From contig NZ_SJRW01000002.1 in the NCBI RefSeq assembly GCF_004352825.1, positions 620,001 through 684,000 on the forward strand: 64,000 bases of DNA. Reading direction: 5' to 3'. This DNA comes from Luteimonas arsenica (GTDB lineage: Bacteria; Pseudomonadota; Gammaproteobacteria; Xanthomonadales; Xanthomonadaceae). The notes beneath the pieces were generated by a model that was not told where the DNA came from, made no database searches, and was given only the letters and a program-made list of their open reading frames with translations. Position numbers and translations under genes: made by a program. Below, in pieces: positions 29,909 through 43,863 of the stretch (positions are counted from its first letter, which is position 1; every line of letters begins with the position of its first letter).

Positions 29909-31276
29909 TCAGGCGGTGCCGAGCGTCTCCAGGAAATCCCGCCGCCAGGCATGGATGTCGTAGGTGCTGATGCGGTCCATCATCCCGCGCCAGCGGCGCC
30001 TGCGCTCCGCCAGCGGCATCGCGTGCGCCTCGGCGATCGCGTCGGCGACGCCGTCGAGGTCGTAGGGGTTCACCTGCAGCGCGTCGGGCAGCTCCTGCGC
30101 GGCGCCTGCGAAGCGCGACAGCACCAGTACGCCCGGATCCTCCGCATCCTGCGAAGCCACGTACTCCTTCGCCACCAGGTTCATGCCGTCGCGCAGGGGC
30201 GTGACCAGGGCGATGTCGGCGGTACGGTAGAAGCCGGTGAGCACGTCATGGGCGAAGCTGCGGTTGACGTAGCGCACCGGCGTCCAGTCGGGCACGGCGT
30301 GGCCGCTGTTGATGTGGCCGCTGAGGGTTTCCAGCTCCCGGCGCAGGGCCTGGTACTCGGGCACGTCGCTGCGCGAGGGCGGGGCGATCTGCAGGAAGGT
30401 GATGCGGCCGCCCTGGTCGGCATGGCGTTCGAGGTGGCGTTCGAAGGCGCGGAAGCGCTCGGGCAGGCCCTTGGAATAGTCCAGGCGGTCGACGCCGATC
30501 GCCAGCGCGCGACCGGCCAGGCTGTCCTGCAGGCGGCGTACGGCCAGGCGTTTCATCGCGCGCCCGGCCTGGCCGGCGATGGTCGGCACGTCGATGCCGA
30601 TCGGGAAGGCGCCGCCGCGAAAGCGCCGGCCGTCAGCGGTTTCCAGTACACCGTCGTCGATCACGCGGCCGTCGCCGAACAGGCGCACGTAGTCCTGGAA
30701 GCGCTCCAGGTCGCGCCGGGTCTGGAAGCCGACCAGGTCGTAGGACGACAGCGCCGCGAACAGTTCGCGGTGGTGGGGCAGCGCGGCCAGCAGGTCCGAG
30801 GAGGGCATCGGAACGTGCAGGAAGAAGCCGATGCGGTTCCCGATGCCGCGCTCGCGCAGGCGCTGGGCCAGCGGGATCAGGTGGTAGTCGTGGATCCAGA
30901 TCACGTCGCCGGGCCGCAACTCCGGCACCAGCCGGTCGGCGAACAGGGCGTTGACGCGGCGGTAGCCGGCGTAGGTCTCGCGCGAGTAGTCCACCAGGTC
31001 CATGCGGAAGTGCAGCAGCGGCCACAGGCTGCGGTTGGCGAAGCCGTTGTAGTAGTCGTCGAAGTCGCGCTGCGACAGGTCCATCACCGCGTAGCGGGTG
31101 TTGCCCTCGGTGCGCAGGTGCATCTCACCCGAGGTCTGGCGCACGCGCTTGCCACTCCAGCCGAACCACAGGCCGCCGTGCTCGGCCAGCGCCGCGCGCA
31201 GGGCCACGGCCAGGCCGCCGGCGCGGGCCTCGTCAGGCAGGGTGACGCGGTTGGAGACCACCACCAGGCGAGACAT
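29909..31276 (-). CDS. otsA: Trehalose-6-phosphate synthase
   Basis: OtsA transfers glucose from UDP-glucose to glucose-6-phosphate. The 455-residue GT20 protein has the N-terminal loop RAGGLAVAL, the HDYHLIPL segment, DRLDYSKG and [11 protein letters not shown]. It is the last gene of the otsB-GH15-otsA operon; only one base separates its start from the preceding stop. Trehalose protects against osmotic and drying stress. Confidence 0.95.
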   Translation of the reverse strand: MSRLVVVSNRVTLPDEARAGGLAVALRAALAEHGGLWFGWSGKRVRQTSGEMHLRTEGNTRYAVMDLSQRDFDDYYNGFANRSLWPLLHFRMDLVDYSRETYAGYRRVNALFADRLVPELRPGDVIWIHDYHLIPLAQRLRERGIGNRIGFFLHVPMPSSDLLAALPHHRELFAALSSYDLVGFQTRRDLERFQDYVRLFGDGRVIDDGVLETADGRRFRGGAFPIGIDVPTIAGQAGRAMKRLAVRRLQDSLAGRALAIGVDRLDYSKGLPERFRAFERHLERHADQGGRITFLQIAPPSRSDVPEYQALRRELETLSGHINSGHAVPDWTPVRYVNRSFAHDVLTGFYRTADIALVTPLRDGMNLVAKEYVASQDAEDPGVLVLSRFAGAAQELPDALQVNPYDLDGVADAIAEAHAMPLAERRRRWRGMMDRISTYDIHAWRRDFLETLGTA

Positions 31277-31277
31277 T

Positions 31278-33095
31278 TCAGACCGCCTCGGCCCAGGGCC
31301 GGGACAGGCGCATGGCCGCGATCACCACGCCGACGTGGGAATAGGTCTGCGGGAAGTTGCCCCAGGCCTCGCCGTCCTCGAAGGCCATGTCCTCCGACAG
31401 CAGGCCGAGGTGGTTGCGCCGGGCCAGCAGGCTTTCGAACTGCTCGCGCGCCTCGTCCACGCGGCCGATGGCGGCCAGGGCGTCGATGTACCAGAAGCTG
31501 CAGATGGTGAAGCTGGTTTCGGGAGCCCCGAAGTCGTCGGGGGCGATGTAGCGGAACAGGCCGTCGCCGCGGCGCAGGTGCGCGCCGATGGCCTCGACGG
31601 TGGCGACGAAGCGCGGGTCGCGGGCGTCGATGAAACCGAGTTCGGCGAGCAGCAGCAGGCTGGCGTCCAGGCGCCGGCCTTCGGCGGATTCGACGAAATG
31701 GCCGAGCTCCGCGTCCCAGGCGCGCTCGAGGATGGTCGCGCGCATGGCGTCGGCGCGCTGGCGCCAGTGCGTGGCGCGTTCGGCCAGGCCCAGGTGCGCG
31801 GCGATGCGCGCAAGGCGGTCGCAGGCGGCCCAGCACATCACGCTGGAATAGGTATGCACCTCGGCGCGGCCGCGGAACTCCCAGATGCCGGCGTCGGGCT
31901 GGTCGTGCAGGGCCCAGGCGTGTTCGCCCAGTGGTTCCAGGCGGCGGAAGGCATCGACGTCGCCCGGTCGCGCCAGGCGCTGGTCGAAGAACAGCTGGGT
32001 GGAGGCCAGCACCACGCTGCCGTAGACGTCGTGCTGCTTCTGCACCCAGGCCAGGTTGCCGCGGCGCACCGGGCCCATGCCGCGGTAGCCGGCCAGCGCG
32101 GGCACCTCGTGCTCTTCCAGCGCTGCTTCGAAGGCAATGCCATACAGCGGCTGCAGGCCGTCCTCGCCGGTGGCGAGGTTGAGTACGTAGCGCAGGTAGC
32201 CTTCCATGGTCTGGGTGGCGCCCAGGCGGTTGAGCGCGCGCACCACGAAGGCGGAGTCGCGCAGCCAGCAGTAGCGGTAGTCCCAGTTGCGTTGGCTGTG
32301 CGGCGCCTCGGGAATCGAAGTGGTGACGGCGGCGACGATGGCGCCGGTTTCCTCGTACTGGCAGAGCTTGAGGGTGATCGCGCTGCGGATCACCGCGTCC
32401 TGCCATTCCAGCGGGATCGACAGGTAGCGCACCCAGTCGCGCCAGTAGTCGATGGTCCGGCGCTCGGCGTCGCGGGCGAAGCCCTGCACCGGCCGGGTGA
32501 GGGTCTCGTCGGGGCCGAGCACCAGATGGCGCTCGCCGTCGAGTTCGAAGGGCAGCGACTCGCGCACCATGCGCACCGGCACGTCGCTGGTCAGGCGCAG
32601 GGTGAAGCCGGGCAGCAGGTAGCGGACGTGGTTGCTGCCCCAGGTCTGTTCCGGCACTTCGGCGCCGTAGTCGGCCAGCGGCCGCAGCACGATGCGGATG
32701 CGCGGGCGGCCGGACAGTGGCCGCAGGCGGCGCACCAGCATCACCGGCCGGTAGAAGCGCCCGTGCTGGCGCCAGCGCGGGGCGAAATCGGTAACCTCGA
32801 CTGCGCCGCCGTGGCGATCGTGGAGCACGGTGCGCAGTACGGCGGTGTTCTTGAGGTAGGCCTGTTCCGCGCTTTCGAAATCCTCCAGTTCGATGGCGTA
32901 GTCGCCGCCGCCGGCCGTGGGCGAGAGCAGCGAGCAGAAGGCGGGATCGCCGTCGAAGGCGGGGATACAGCACCAGCTGATGCGCGCCTCGCGATCGGCC
33001 AGCGCCGCGACGCTGCCGTTGCCGACCAGGCCGAGGTCGAGGCTGGCGGGACGGGTGCCTGCGCTCGCGGCAACCCGGTCCATGGGCGCGTTCAT
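31278..33095 (-). CDS. GH15-family glucoside hydrolase
   Basis: The 605-residue protein has an N-terminal beta-sandwich and an alpha/alpha-barrel catalytic domain (RNWDYRYCWLRDSAF, GLQPLYGI, GYRGMGPVRRGN), typical of bacterial GH15 glucoamylases and trehalases. No signal peptide is seen, so it acts in the cytoplasm. Its ATG overlaps the otsB stop and its stop is one base from otsA, so it belongs to the trehalose operon. It may hydrolyse trehalose or maltooligosaccharides; GH15 members beside otsA/otsB often are trehalases, but the substrate is not proven here. Confidence 0.9.
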   Translation of the reverse strand: MNAPMDRVAASAGTRPASLDLGLVGNGSVAALADREARISWCCIPAFDGDPAFCSLLSPTAGGGDYAIELEDFESAEQAYLKNTAVLRTVLHDRHGGAVEVTDFAPRWRQHGRFYRPVMLVRRLRPLSGRPRIRIVLRPLADYGAEVPEQTWGSNHVRYLLPGFTLRLTSDVPVRMVRESLPFELDGERHLVLGPDETLTRPVQGFARDAERRTIDYWRDWVRYLSIPLEWQDAVIRSAITLKLCQYEETGAIVAAVTTSIPEAPHSQRNWDYRYCWLRDSAFVVRALNRLGATQTMEGYLRYVLNLATGEDGLQPLYGIAFEAALEEHEVPALAGYRGMGPVRRGNLAWVQKQHDVYGSVVLASTQLFFDQRLARPGDVDAFRRLEPLGEHAWALHDQPDAGIWEFRGRAEVHTYSSVMCWAACDRLARIAAHLGLAERATHWRQRADAMRATILERAWDAELGHFVESAEGRRLDASLLLLAELGFIDARDPRFVATVEAIGAHLRRGDGLFRYIAPDDFGAPETSFTICSFWYIDALAAIGRVDEAREQFESLLARRNHLGLLSEDMAFEDGEAWGNFPQTYSHVGVVIAAMRLSRPWAEAV

Positions 33096-33859
33096 GCCCG
33101 CGCTCCGATCCAGGCATGCACGTCGGCCGGACCGGCCAGTGCGAAGTGCGCGGCGCTTTCGCGCGGCCGGCCGACCAGCACGCTGACGCCTGCGCGCGCG
33201 TTGACGGCGGCGAAGCCGGCCTCGTCGGTGATGTCGTCGCCGGCGAAGACCGGGCGGCGGCCGGCGAAGGGCGGTTCGTCCATGAAGGCGAGGATGGCCG
33301 CGCCCTTGTCCGCGCGGCCGCCCTTGTGCGCGGCGGGACGCAGTTCGAGCACGTCGTTTCCGGGCTGCAGGCGATAGCCGGGGAGCCGCGGCAGGGCGGC
33401 GTGGGCGAAGGCCTGCAGGTCGCCGCTGGCGAGCGGCGCGGCGCGCCAGTGCAGGGCCAGCGCGGCGCCCTTGTCCTCGACGATCACACCCGGGTGGCGT
33501 GCGGCGACGCGCTCGGCTTCCGCGCGCACCCGGGCTAGGGCCTCGGGAGTGCGCGGGGCGCGATGGCCGCGGCGACCGTGGCGGCGTTCCAGGCCGTGGA
33601 GGCCGGAGGCGGGCAGTTGCGGCGGTGCGAGCAGGTTGTCGAGCGTGGCCAGCGAGCGGCCGCTGACCAGGGCGACGGCGCCTTCCAGGCGCCGGTGCAG
33701 CGCCGCGAGCGCTTCGCGCAGGTAGGGGGGCACGCTGACTTCGTCGGGAGCGGGGGCGAAGTCCAGCAGGGTGCCGTCGACATCGAGGAACAGCGCGCAG
33801 CTGTCGTCGATCGGCGGCGGCGGCGGGAGCACGGGGGTCTCGGCGGCCATGCGGGACAT
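33092..33859 (-). CDS. otsB: Trehalose-6-phosphate phosphatase
   Basis: OtsB removes phosphate from trehalose-6-phosphate. The 255-residue HAD-family protein has the nucleophile motif DVDGT at 26-30 and the distal FAGDDITDEAGF. The ATG at 33859 is taken (33850 is equally possible); the long upstream extension of the frame is antisense to clpB. It is the first gene of the operon and is divergent from clpB. Confidence 0.94.
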   Translation of the reverse strand: MSRMAAETPVLPPPPPIDDSCALFLDVDGTLLDFAPAPDEVSVPPYLREALAALHRRLEGAVALVSGRSLATLDNLLAPPQLPASGLHGLERRHGRRGHRAPRTPEALARVRAEAERVAARHPGVIVEDKGAALALHWRAAPLASGDLQAFAHAALPRLPGYRLQPGNDVLELRPAAHKGGRADKGAAILAFMDEPPFAGRRPVFAGDDITDEAGFAAVNARAGVSVLVGRPRESAAHFALAGPADVHAWIGARA

Positions 33860-33905
33860 TGTGGCGGACGGGGCGTGAGGGTTTTGCAAGCCCGCGGAGA
33901 AACCG

Positions 33906-33934
33906 CTTGAATCCGCGCGCCAGGGACCGCATTT
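33906..33934 (+). promoter_or_regulatory. Sigma-32 heat-shock promoter of clpB
   Basis: CTTGAA at 33906-33911 and CCGCATTT at 33927-33934 are spaced by 15 bases. They match the RpoH consensus CTTGAA and CCCCATNT with one mismatch. Transcription would begin about 40 bases before the clpB ATG. Confidence 0.75.
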
Positions 33935-33980
33935 CCACGGTATCGCCGGCCCCGCCGGCCCCTGATACCGAGGCATCACC

Positions 33981-36559
<2,579 letters not shown>

Positions 36560-36563
<4 letters not shown>

Positions 36564-38266
36564 GCCCTGGTGGGGCGATAAGGCGGCGTCGCCATCACCA
36601 TCTCCGCCAGCGAGTACGCCAGCTCACGCTCCGCCAGCACGGCGCCATCCGCGCCGTGCTGCAGCAGGTGCTTCACCTCGGCGTCGCTGTGCGCGCGCGC
36701 CAGCACGGTGATCGCGGGGTTCAGCGCCTTCAGGCGCGCGATCGTCTCGCCCGCCTCCAGCGCGTTGGGGATGGCGAACACCGCCATCGCCGCGCGCTGG
36801 GGCGCGGTTTCCAGCATCACCGCCTCCGAAGCGGCATTGCCGCGCACGGCATACAGCCCCGCCTCGCGTGCCGAGGCGACGCGGTCGGCGTCATCCTCGA
36901 GCACCACCAGCGGCACGCCGCGGTCGTGCAGCAGGCTGGCCAGCTGCCGGCCGACGCGGCCGAAGCCGACGACGATGGCATGCCCCGACAGCGATTCCGG
37001 CAGGTGGTGGGCTGCGGCATCTTCGGCGATCGCACGCGCGTTGGCGTTGGCGGCCTCGGCGTCGGCATGGGCCTGGTCGCGCGCCTGCCAGCGGTCGACC
37101 AGGCCGAAGGTCACCGGATTGAGCATGATCGAGATCAGCGCGCCCGCCAGCACCAGGTCCTGGCCCTGCTCCGGCAGGATGCCGAGGGTGACGCCCAGCG
37201 CGGCGATGATGAAGGCGAACTCGCCGATCTGCGCCAGGCTGGCGGAAATCGTCAGGGCGGTTGATCGCGGATGCCCGAAGGCGCGCACGATCAGGTAGGC
37301 CGCCGCTGACTTGCCGAACATGATGATGAAGGTGGTCGCCAGTACCAGCAGCGGTTCGTTCACCAGGATCATCGGGTCGAACAGCATGCCGACCGAGACG
37401 AAGAAAAGCACCGCGAAGGCGTCGCGCATCGGCAGCGAATCCTGCGCCGCCTTGTGGCTGAGCTCGGACTCGTTGAGCAGCATGCCGGCGAAGAAGGCGC
37501 CCAGCGCGAAGGACACGCCGAACAGCTCCGCCGAGCCCAGCGCGATGCCCAGCGCGATCGACAGCACCGCCAGGGTGAACAGCTCCCGCGAGCCGGTGCC
37601 GGCGGTGCGTTCGAGCATCCACGGGATCACCCGCCGCCCGACCACCAGCATCACCGTGACGAACAGCGCCACCTGGACCAGGGTCTTGCCGATCTCCAGC
37701 ATGACCGCGCCCGTGCTCACCGGCCCGCCGGCGGCATCGCCGAACACGCTGGCGACCACCGGCATCAGCACCAGGGCCAGCACGCAGGCCAGGTCCTCGA
37801 CGATCAGCCAGCCGACCGCGATCCGGCCCCGGGTGGTTTCAAGCAGGCGCCGCTGCTCCATCGCCCGCAGCAGCACCACGGTGCTGGCGGTGGCCAGGGA
37901 GAAGCCGAAGACGATGCCGTGCAGGGTGGGCCAGCCGAGCAGGGCCGACAGCCCCCAGCCGAGCAGGGTGGCGACGCTGATCTGCACCACCGCGCCCGGG
38001 ATGGCGATGGCCTTGACCGCCATCAGGTCCTTGATCGAGAAGTGCAGGCCGACGCCGAACATCAGCAGGATCACGCCGATCTCGGCCAGCTGCGGCGCCA
38101 GCGCCTGGTCGCCGACGAAGCCGGGCGTGAACGGCCCGGCGATGATGCCCGCCACCAGGTAGCCCACCAGCGGCGACAGGCGCAGACGGTGGGCGGCCAG
38201 CCCCAGGACGTAGGCCAGCACGAATCCAACCGAAAGGATCGCGATGAGTTCGGTGTGGTGGGGCAT
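36560..38266 (-). CDS. ybaL: CPA2-family cation/proton antiporter with RCK domain (YbaL-like)
   Basis: The 568-residue protein has about twelve membrane helices of a monovalent cation:proton antiporter ([15 protein letters not shown] near the start) and a cytoplasmic RCK_N domain beginning near residue 418 with GFGRVGRQ, binding NAD(H) or a similar ligand. Size and layout fit YbaL/KefB-type potassium/proton antiporters. No KefG/KefF ancillary gene is adjacent, so glutathione gating is not indicated. Confidence 0.88.
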
Positions 38267-38338
38267 CCGGCCGTCCGTGTGGGGTTGCGTCAGGATAATC
38301 GACGCCGCGTGACATCGCGCACGCGGCGCCGGCCCCGC

Positions 38339-40714
38339 TTACCAGCGGTAAGCCACCTTGCCGTACACAAAGGCGCCGTTGAAGCCGAACGGCGACAGGT
38401 TGCTGTACGGGAACTGCCCGTTGGTCGAGTTGGCGAAGCTGTTCTCGTCCGGGTACTCGTTTAGCAGGTTGTCGGCGCCCAGGGTGAAGGTCCAGTTGTC
38501 CAGCTTGTAGGCCGCCGAGGCGTCGAGCAGCCACTTGGCGCCGTAGGTCTGGTCGTTGGCGGCGTTGGCCGGGCGGGTGGTGACGCTGCCGTAGCGGGTC
38601 GCGGCCAGGCTGAAGTCCCAGGCGTCCAGCGACCAGGTGCCCGAGAGCAGCAGCTTGGTGTTCGGGAAGCCGTCCTCGATGCGGCCGATCTCGGTGCGGT
38701 CGATGCGCTCGAGGTTCAGCCCGGCCTGCTCCAGTTCCTCCGGATTGGGCGCGATCCGCGTGATCTCGGTATCGGTCCAGTTCCAGCCGGCGGTGAGGTC
38801 GAGCGTGCCGCCGCCGATGTCGAGGCCGTAGTTGGCGACCACGTCGATGCCCCGGGTGCGGGTGTCGATGGCGTTGGTGAAGTAGCGACCGCCGTTGACG
38901 CCGAAGATGCCCCGCGATTCCAGCAGCGCGCGCACCGCGTCGCCGGTGAGGTTGGACGACAGCGCGATCCGGTCGTCGACCTCGATGTGGTAGGCGTCGA
39001 TGGTGACGTAGAGGCGGTCGGCCGGCTGCAGCACCAGGCCCAGGCTGTACGACAGCGACTCCTCCGGCTGCAGCGGCTCGGCGCCGAAGGCCTGCGCCAC
39101 CGCGCTGGAGGCCGGGAAAGTGCGGATCTCGAAGGGCTCGGGAATGCCGGCCAGGTAGATCGTGCTGATGGTCTGGAAGTACTGCTGCGCCAGCGAAGGC
39201 GCGCGGAAGCCGCTGGACACGGTGCCGCGCAGGGCCACCGCGTCGGTGAAGGCGTAGCGCGCCGAGAGCTTGCCCGAAGCCTGGCTGCCGAAGTCGTCGT
39301 AGTCCTCGTAGCGGCCGGCGATGCCGGCGGAGAACTTCTCCGTGATGTCGGCCTCGAGCCCGGCGTAGACCGCGTGGCTGTCGCGCGAGTAGGCGCCGGA
39401 CACTTCGGGCGCGAAGCCGCCGAAGCCTTGCGCGCCGCCCGGGCGGCTGAGGTCGGGCTGGGCGTAGGAGCCCCATTCGCCCGGCGACTGGTTCCACTTC
39501 TCGTTGCGGAACTCCACGCCCAGGGCCAGCGTGGCCGGGTAGGCCAGGCCGATGTCGAGCTGCCGGCTGACGTCGAAGTTGGCGATGTTCTGGGTGGTCT
39601 CCAGCGCGCCGTCGTAGAACGAGGTCGGCGAGTCTGCGCCGATGCTGGCGTTGAGCGTGTTGCGGGTGAAGAACTCGAGGTTGTTGTAGCCGTGGTTGAA
39701 GCTCAGGTCCCAGTCCCAGGCTTCGCCGAGGCTGCCCTTCAGGCCGGCGACGATGGCGCGGTCGCGGGAGACGTTGTTGATTTCCGGCAGGAAGCCGTCC
39801 GGGTAGATGGAGGGGATGTTCTGGGTCGGGTTGCCCGGTGCGCGGAAGAACGCGAACGAGGTGATGTCGCGGTTGCTGATCGAACCGAAGGCGTACAGCG
39901 ACAGCGTGTCGCTGATGTCGAAGCCGGCATGGAACGAGGCCGCGGCGGCGTCGACTTCCGGATCGCCGATCACGAAGGCCTTCTGGCCCAGCTCCGGCTG
40001 GGTCGCCGCCGGGGTGCCGGCGAAGGGCCGCGCGCGGTTGGTGCGGTCCTGCCGGTCGATCTGGCCGGACAGGTGCAGGAAGCCGCGGTCGCCGCCCAGC
40101 GAAAGGCCGGTGTCGCCGGCGAGCTGGGTCTGGGCGCCGTCGCCGGCCGAGTACTGGCCGTGGCGGAGCGAGACGCTGCCGGTGCCGGGAGCGCCCTTGA
40201 GCACCACGTTGACCACGCCGGCGATGGCGTCGGAGCCGTACTGCGCCGAGGCGCCGTCGCGCAGCACTTCCACGCGCTCGATCGCCGACAGCGGGATGGT
40301 GTTGAGGTCCACCGGCGCCGAGCCGCGACCGATGGTGCCGTTGAGGTTGAGGAGTGACGAGGTGTGGCGGCGCTTGCCGTTCACCAGCACCAGCACCTGG
40401 TCGGGCGCCAGGCCGCGCAGCTGCGCCGGGCGGATCGCGCTGGTGCCGTCGGTCAGGGCCGGGCGCGGGAAGTTGAGCGAGGGCAGGGCGCGCGCCAGCG
40501 CGGTGGCGAGCTCGGTGGTGCCGGTGGCCTGCAGCGCCTCGCTGGTGATGATGTCGATCGGTGACTGCGATTCGGCGACCGTGCGGTCGCTGACCCGGGT
40601 GCCGGTGACGATGACGTTGTCGAGGCTGGTGGCGGGGCGGTTGTCCTGGGCGTGGACGACGGAAGCGGGGAGCAGCGCGGCCAGAAGGGCCAGGCCGAGG
40701 GGGTGGCGGGTCAT
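38339..40714 (-). CDS. TonB-dependent outer-membrane receptor
   Basis: The 791-residue product has a signal peptide cleaved after about residue 22 (VVHA), a TonB box-like DNVIVTGTR, a plug domain (RGLAPDQVLVLVNGKRR, VEVLRDGASAQYGSDA) and a 22-strand barrel ending in the aromatic W of GKVAYRW. Such receptors import siderophores, vitamins or glycans using TonB energy. No transport partner, Fur box or catabolic gene lies beside it, so the substrate is unknown. Confidence 0.93.
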   Translation of the reverse strand: MTRHPLGLALLAALLPASVVHAQDNRPATSLDNVIVTGTRVSDRTVAESQSPIDIITSEALQATGTTELATALARALPSLNFPRPALTDGTSAIRPAQLRGLAPDQVLVLVNGKRRHTSSLLNLNGTIGRGSAPVDLNTIPLSAIERVEVLRDGASAQYGSDAIAGVVNVVLKGAPGTGSVSLRHGQYSAGDGAQTQLAGDTGLSLGGDRGFLHLSGQIDRQDRTNRARPFAGTPAATQPELGQKAFVIGDPEVDAAAASFHAGFDISDTLSLYAFGSISNRDITSFAFFRAPGNPTQNIPSIYPDGFLPEINNVSRDRAIVAGLKGSLGEAWDWDLSFNHGYNNLEFFTRNTLNASIGADSPTSFYDGALETTQNIANFDVSRQLDIGLAYPATLALGVEFRNEKWNQSPGEWGSYAQPDLSRPGGAQGFGGFAPEVSGAYSRDSHAVYAGLEADITEKFSAGIAGRYEDYDDFGSQASGKLSARYAFTDAVALRGTVSSGFRAPSLAQQYFQTISTIYLAGIPEPFEIRTFPASSAVAQAFGAEPLQPEESLSYSLGLVLQPADRLYVTIDAYHIEVDDRIALSSNLTGDAVRALLESRGIFGVNGGRYFTNAIDTRTRGIDVVANYGLDIGGGTLDLTAGWNWTDTEITRIAPNPEELEQAGLNLERIDRTEIGRIEDGFPNTKLLLSGTWSLDAWDFSLAATRYGSVTTRPANAANDQTYGAKWLLDASAAYKLDNWTFTLGADNLLNEYPDENSFANSTNGQFPYSNLSPFGFNGAFVYGKVAYRW

Positions 40715-40861
40715 GGGTCCAGCTCCTTGTGGGGAAGGGCGCCTTTCCGGAAACAGAACGGAAATGCAACCCTGCTTTAACAGCGGTGGCGCACAAGGGT
40801 CAATCCGGACGGATTTGTGGCCCGATCGTTCTGTTTCTGGAACGACTGTCGAGGCGGCGCC

Positions 40862-41806
40862 TCAGACGAATTCGCGCTCGCGCATCCAGCGGGTCGCGAT
40901 CCATTTTTCGCCGCGAAGCACGGGCGCACCGGCGTGGAAGGACAGGGGATCCACGCGCGACTGAGCGTCGGTATAGGCGAAATAGACCGCCGAACCCTTG
41001 CGTGGGGCGACCGACAGGCCACTGCGCGGGAAGGTCGTCTCGCCGCCGGCCTCGACGTCGTTGAGGTAGACCACCAGGCTCGAGACCCGCTGCCCGCCGC
41101 GGGCGAGGTGCCCGGCCTGGCCCGGGCGGTCGAGCTGGAAATAGTCGAAGTGCGGCTTGTACTGCGCGCCCACGCCGTAGCGCATCACCTGCAGCGGTTC
41201 GCCACGTTCCACCGGCACGCCGGTGATCCGGGCGATGCGGGCGTCGATGCGCGACAGCAGTGGCGAGCCGCCGCGCGGCATGTGCACCAGTTCGCTGGTG
41301 CGGCGCTCGTCGATCACGTCGCCGCCGTGCTCGGAGTCGACCACGGCCGCCCGGCGCAGCCGCGGCACGGCCTCGGCGACCAGGGCATCGCATTCCTCGT
41401 GGGTCAGGACGTTCTCGAACAGGACCACGTGCGGGCGCTCGCAGCGGAAGGCGATGCGAGCCTCGCCATGGTCGCAGGCGATGCCGTGGCCGATGTCGAC
41501 GGGGATCGCCGCCGAAGGCAGGAAAGGGGGCTGGCCAGTGGTCGCGCCTGCGCCGGCTTCGTCGGTCGCGGCCTCGAGCAGGCTGCCCGACAGTCGGTGC
41601 GCGACCTGGGGCTGGCCGGCGGTGACCCGCGAGAACCCGGCCTTGAAGCCGTCGGGATCCCTCAGTACGGCGTTGTAGATCTGCCGGACCTCGACCTCGT
41701 TGAAGCCCTGCCGGGACAGGACTGGCTGGATCTGCTCGAAGCCCGCGCCGGCCACGACCTGGGAGTGGAGCCAGGCCGCGACCTGGGTGCTGAGCTTGAT
41801 CGCCAT
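40862..41806 (-). CDS. 2-oxoglutarate/Fe(II) prolyl-4-hydroxylase-like enzyme
   Basis: The 314-residue product has a P4Hc domain in its C-terminal half with iron ligands H219, D221 (KPHFDYF) and H291, and the 2-oxoglutarate-binding K301. The N-terminal 120 residues form a separate helical region of unknown role. Bacterial relatives hydroxylate proline in proteins such as EF-Tu, or antibiotics' precursors; the target here is unknown. The start at 41806 is the ATG of MAIKLSTQVAAW; the long open frame upstream is antisense to yheS. Confidence 0.88.
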   Translation of the reverse strand: MAIKLSTQVAAWLHSQVVAGAGFEQIQPVLSRQGFNEVEVRQIYNAVLRDPDGFKAGFSRVTAGQPQVAHRLSGSLLEAATDEAGAGATTGQPPFLPSAAIPVDIGHGIACDHGEARIAFRCERPHVVLFENVLTHEECDALVAEAVPRLRRAAVVDSEHGGDVIDERRTSELVHMPRGGSPLLSRIDARIARITGVPVERGEPLQVMRYGVGAQYKPHFDYFQLDRPGQAGHLARGGQRVSSLVVYLNDVEAGGETTFPRSGLSVAPRKGSAVYFAYTDAQSRVDPLSFHAGAPVLRGEKWIATRWMREREFV

Positions 41807-41893
41807 CCGGCGGTTCTCCGCGGCGCGCCACGATGGCGCGCTCCCGACGTTACCGCAGGCGGCCTGCGGCGTGCAGCCCGGTAAACTGTGGCC

Positions 41894-43777
<1,884 letters not shown>

Positions 43778-43863
43778 TCCGGGCCTGCTGCCTGGCCCGA
43801 GGCCACGGCATGGGACAGGCCGCGGCCGTATAGTCCGAGGCTGGTGTCCGCTGGAGCATTGGG

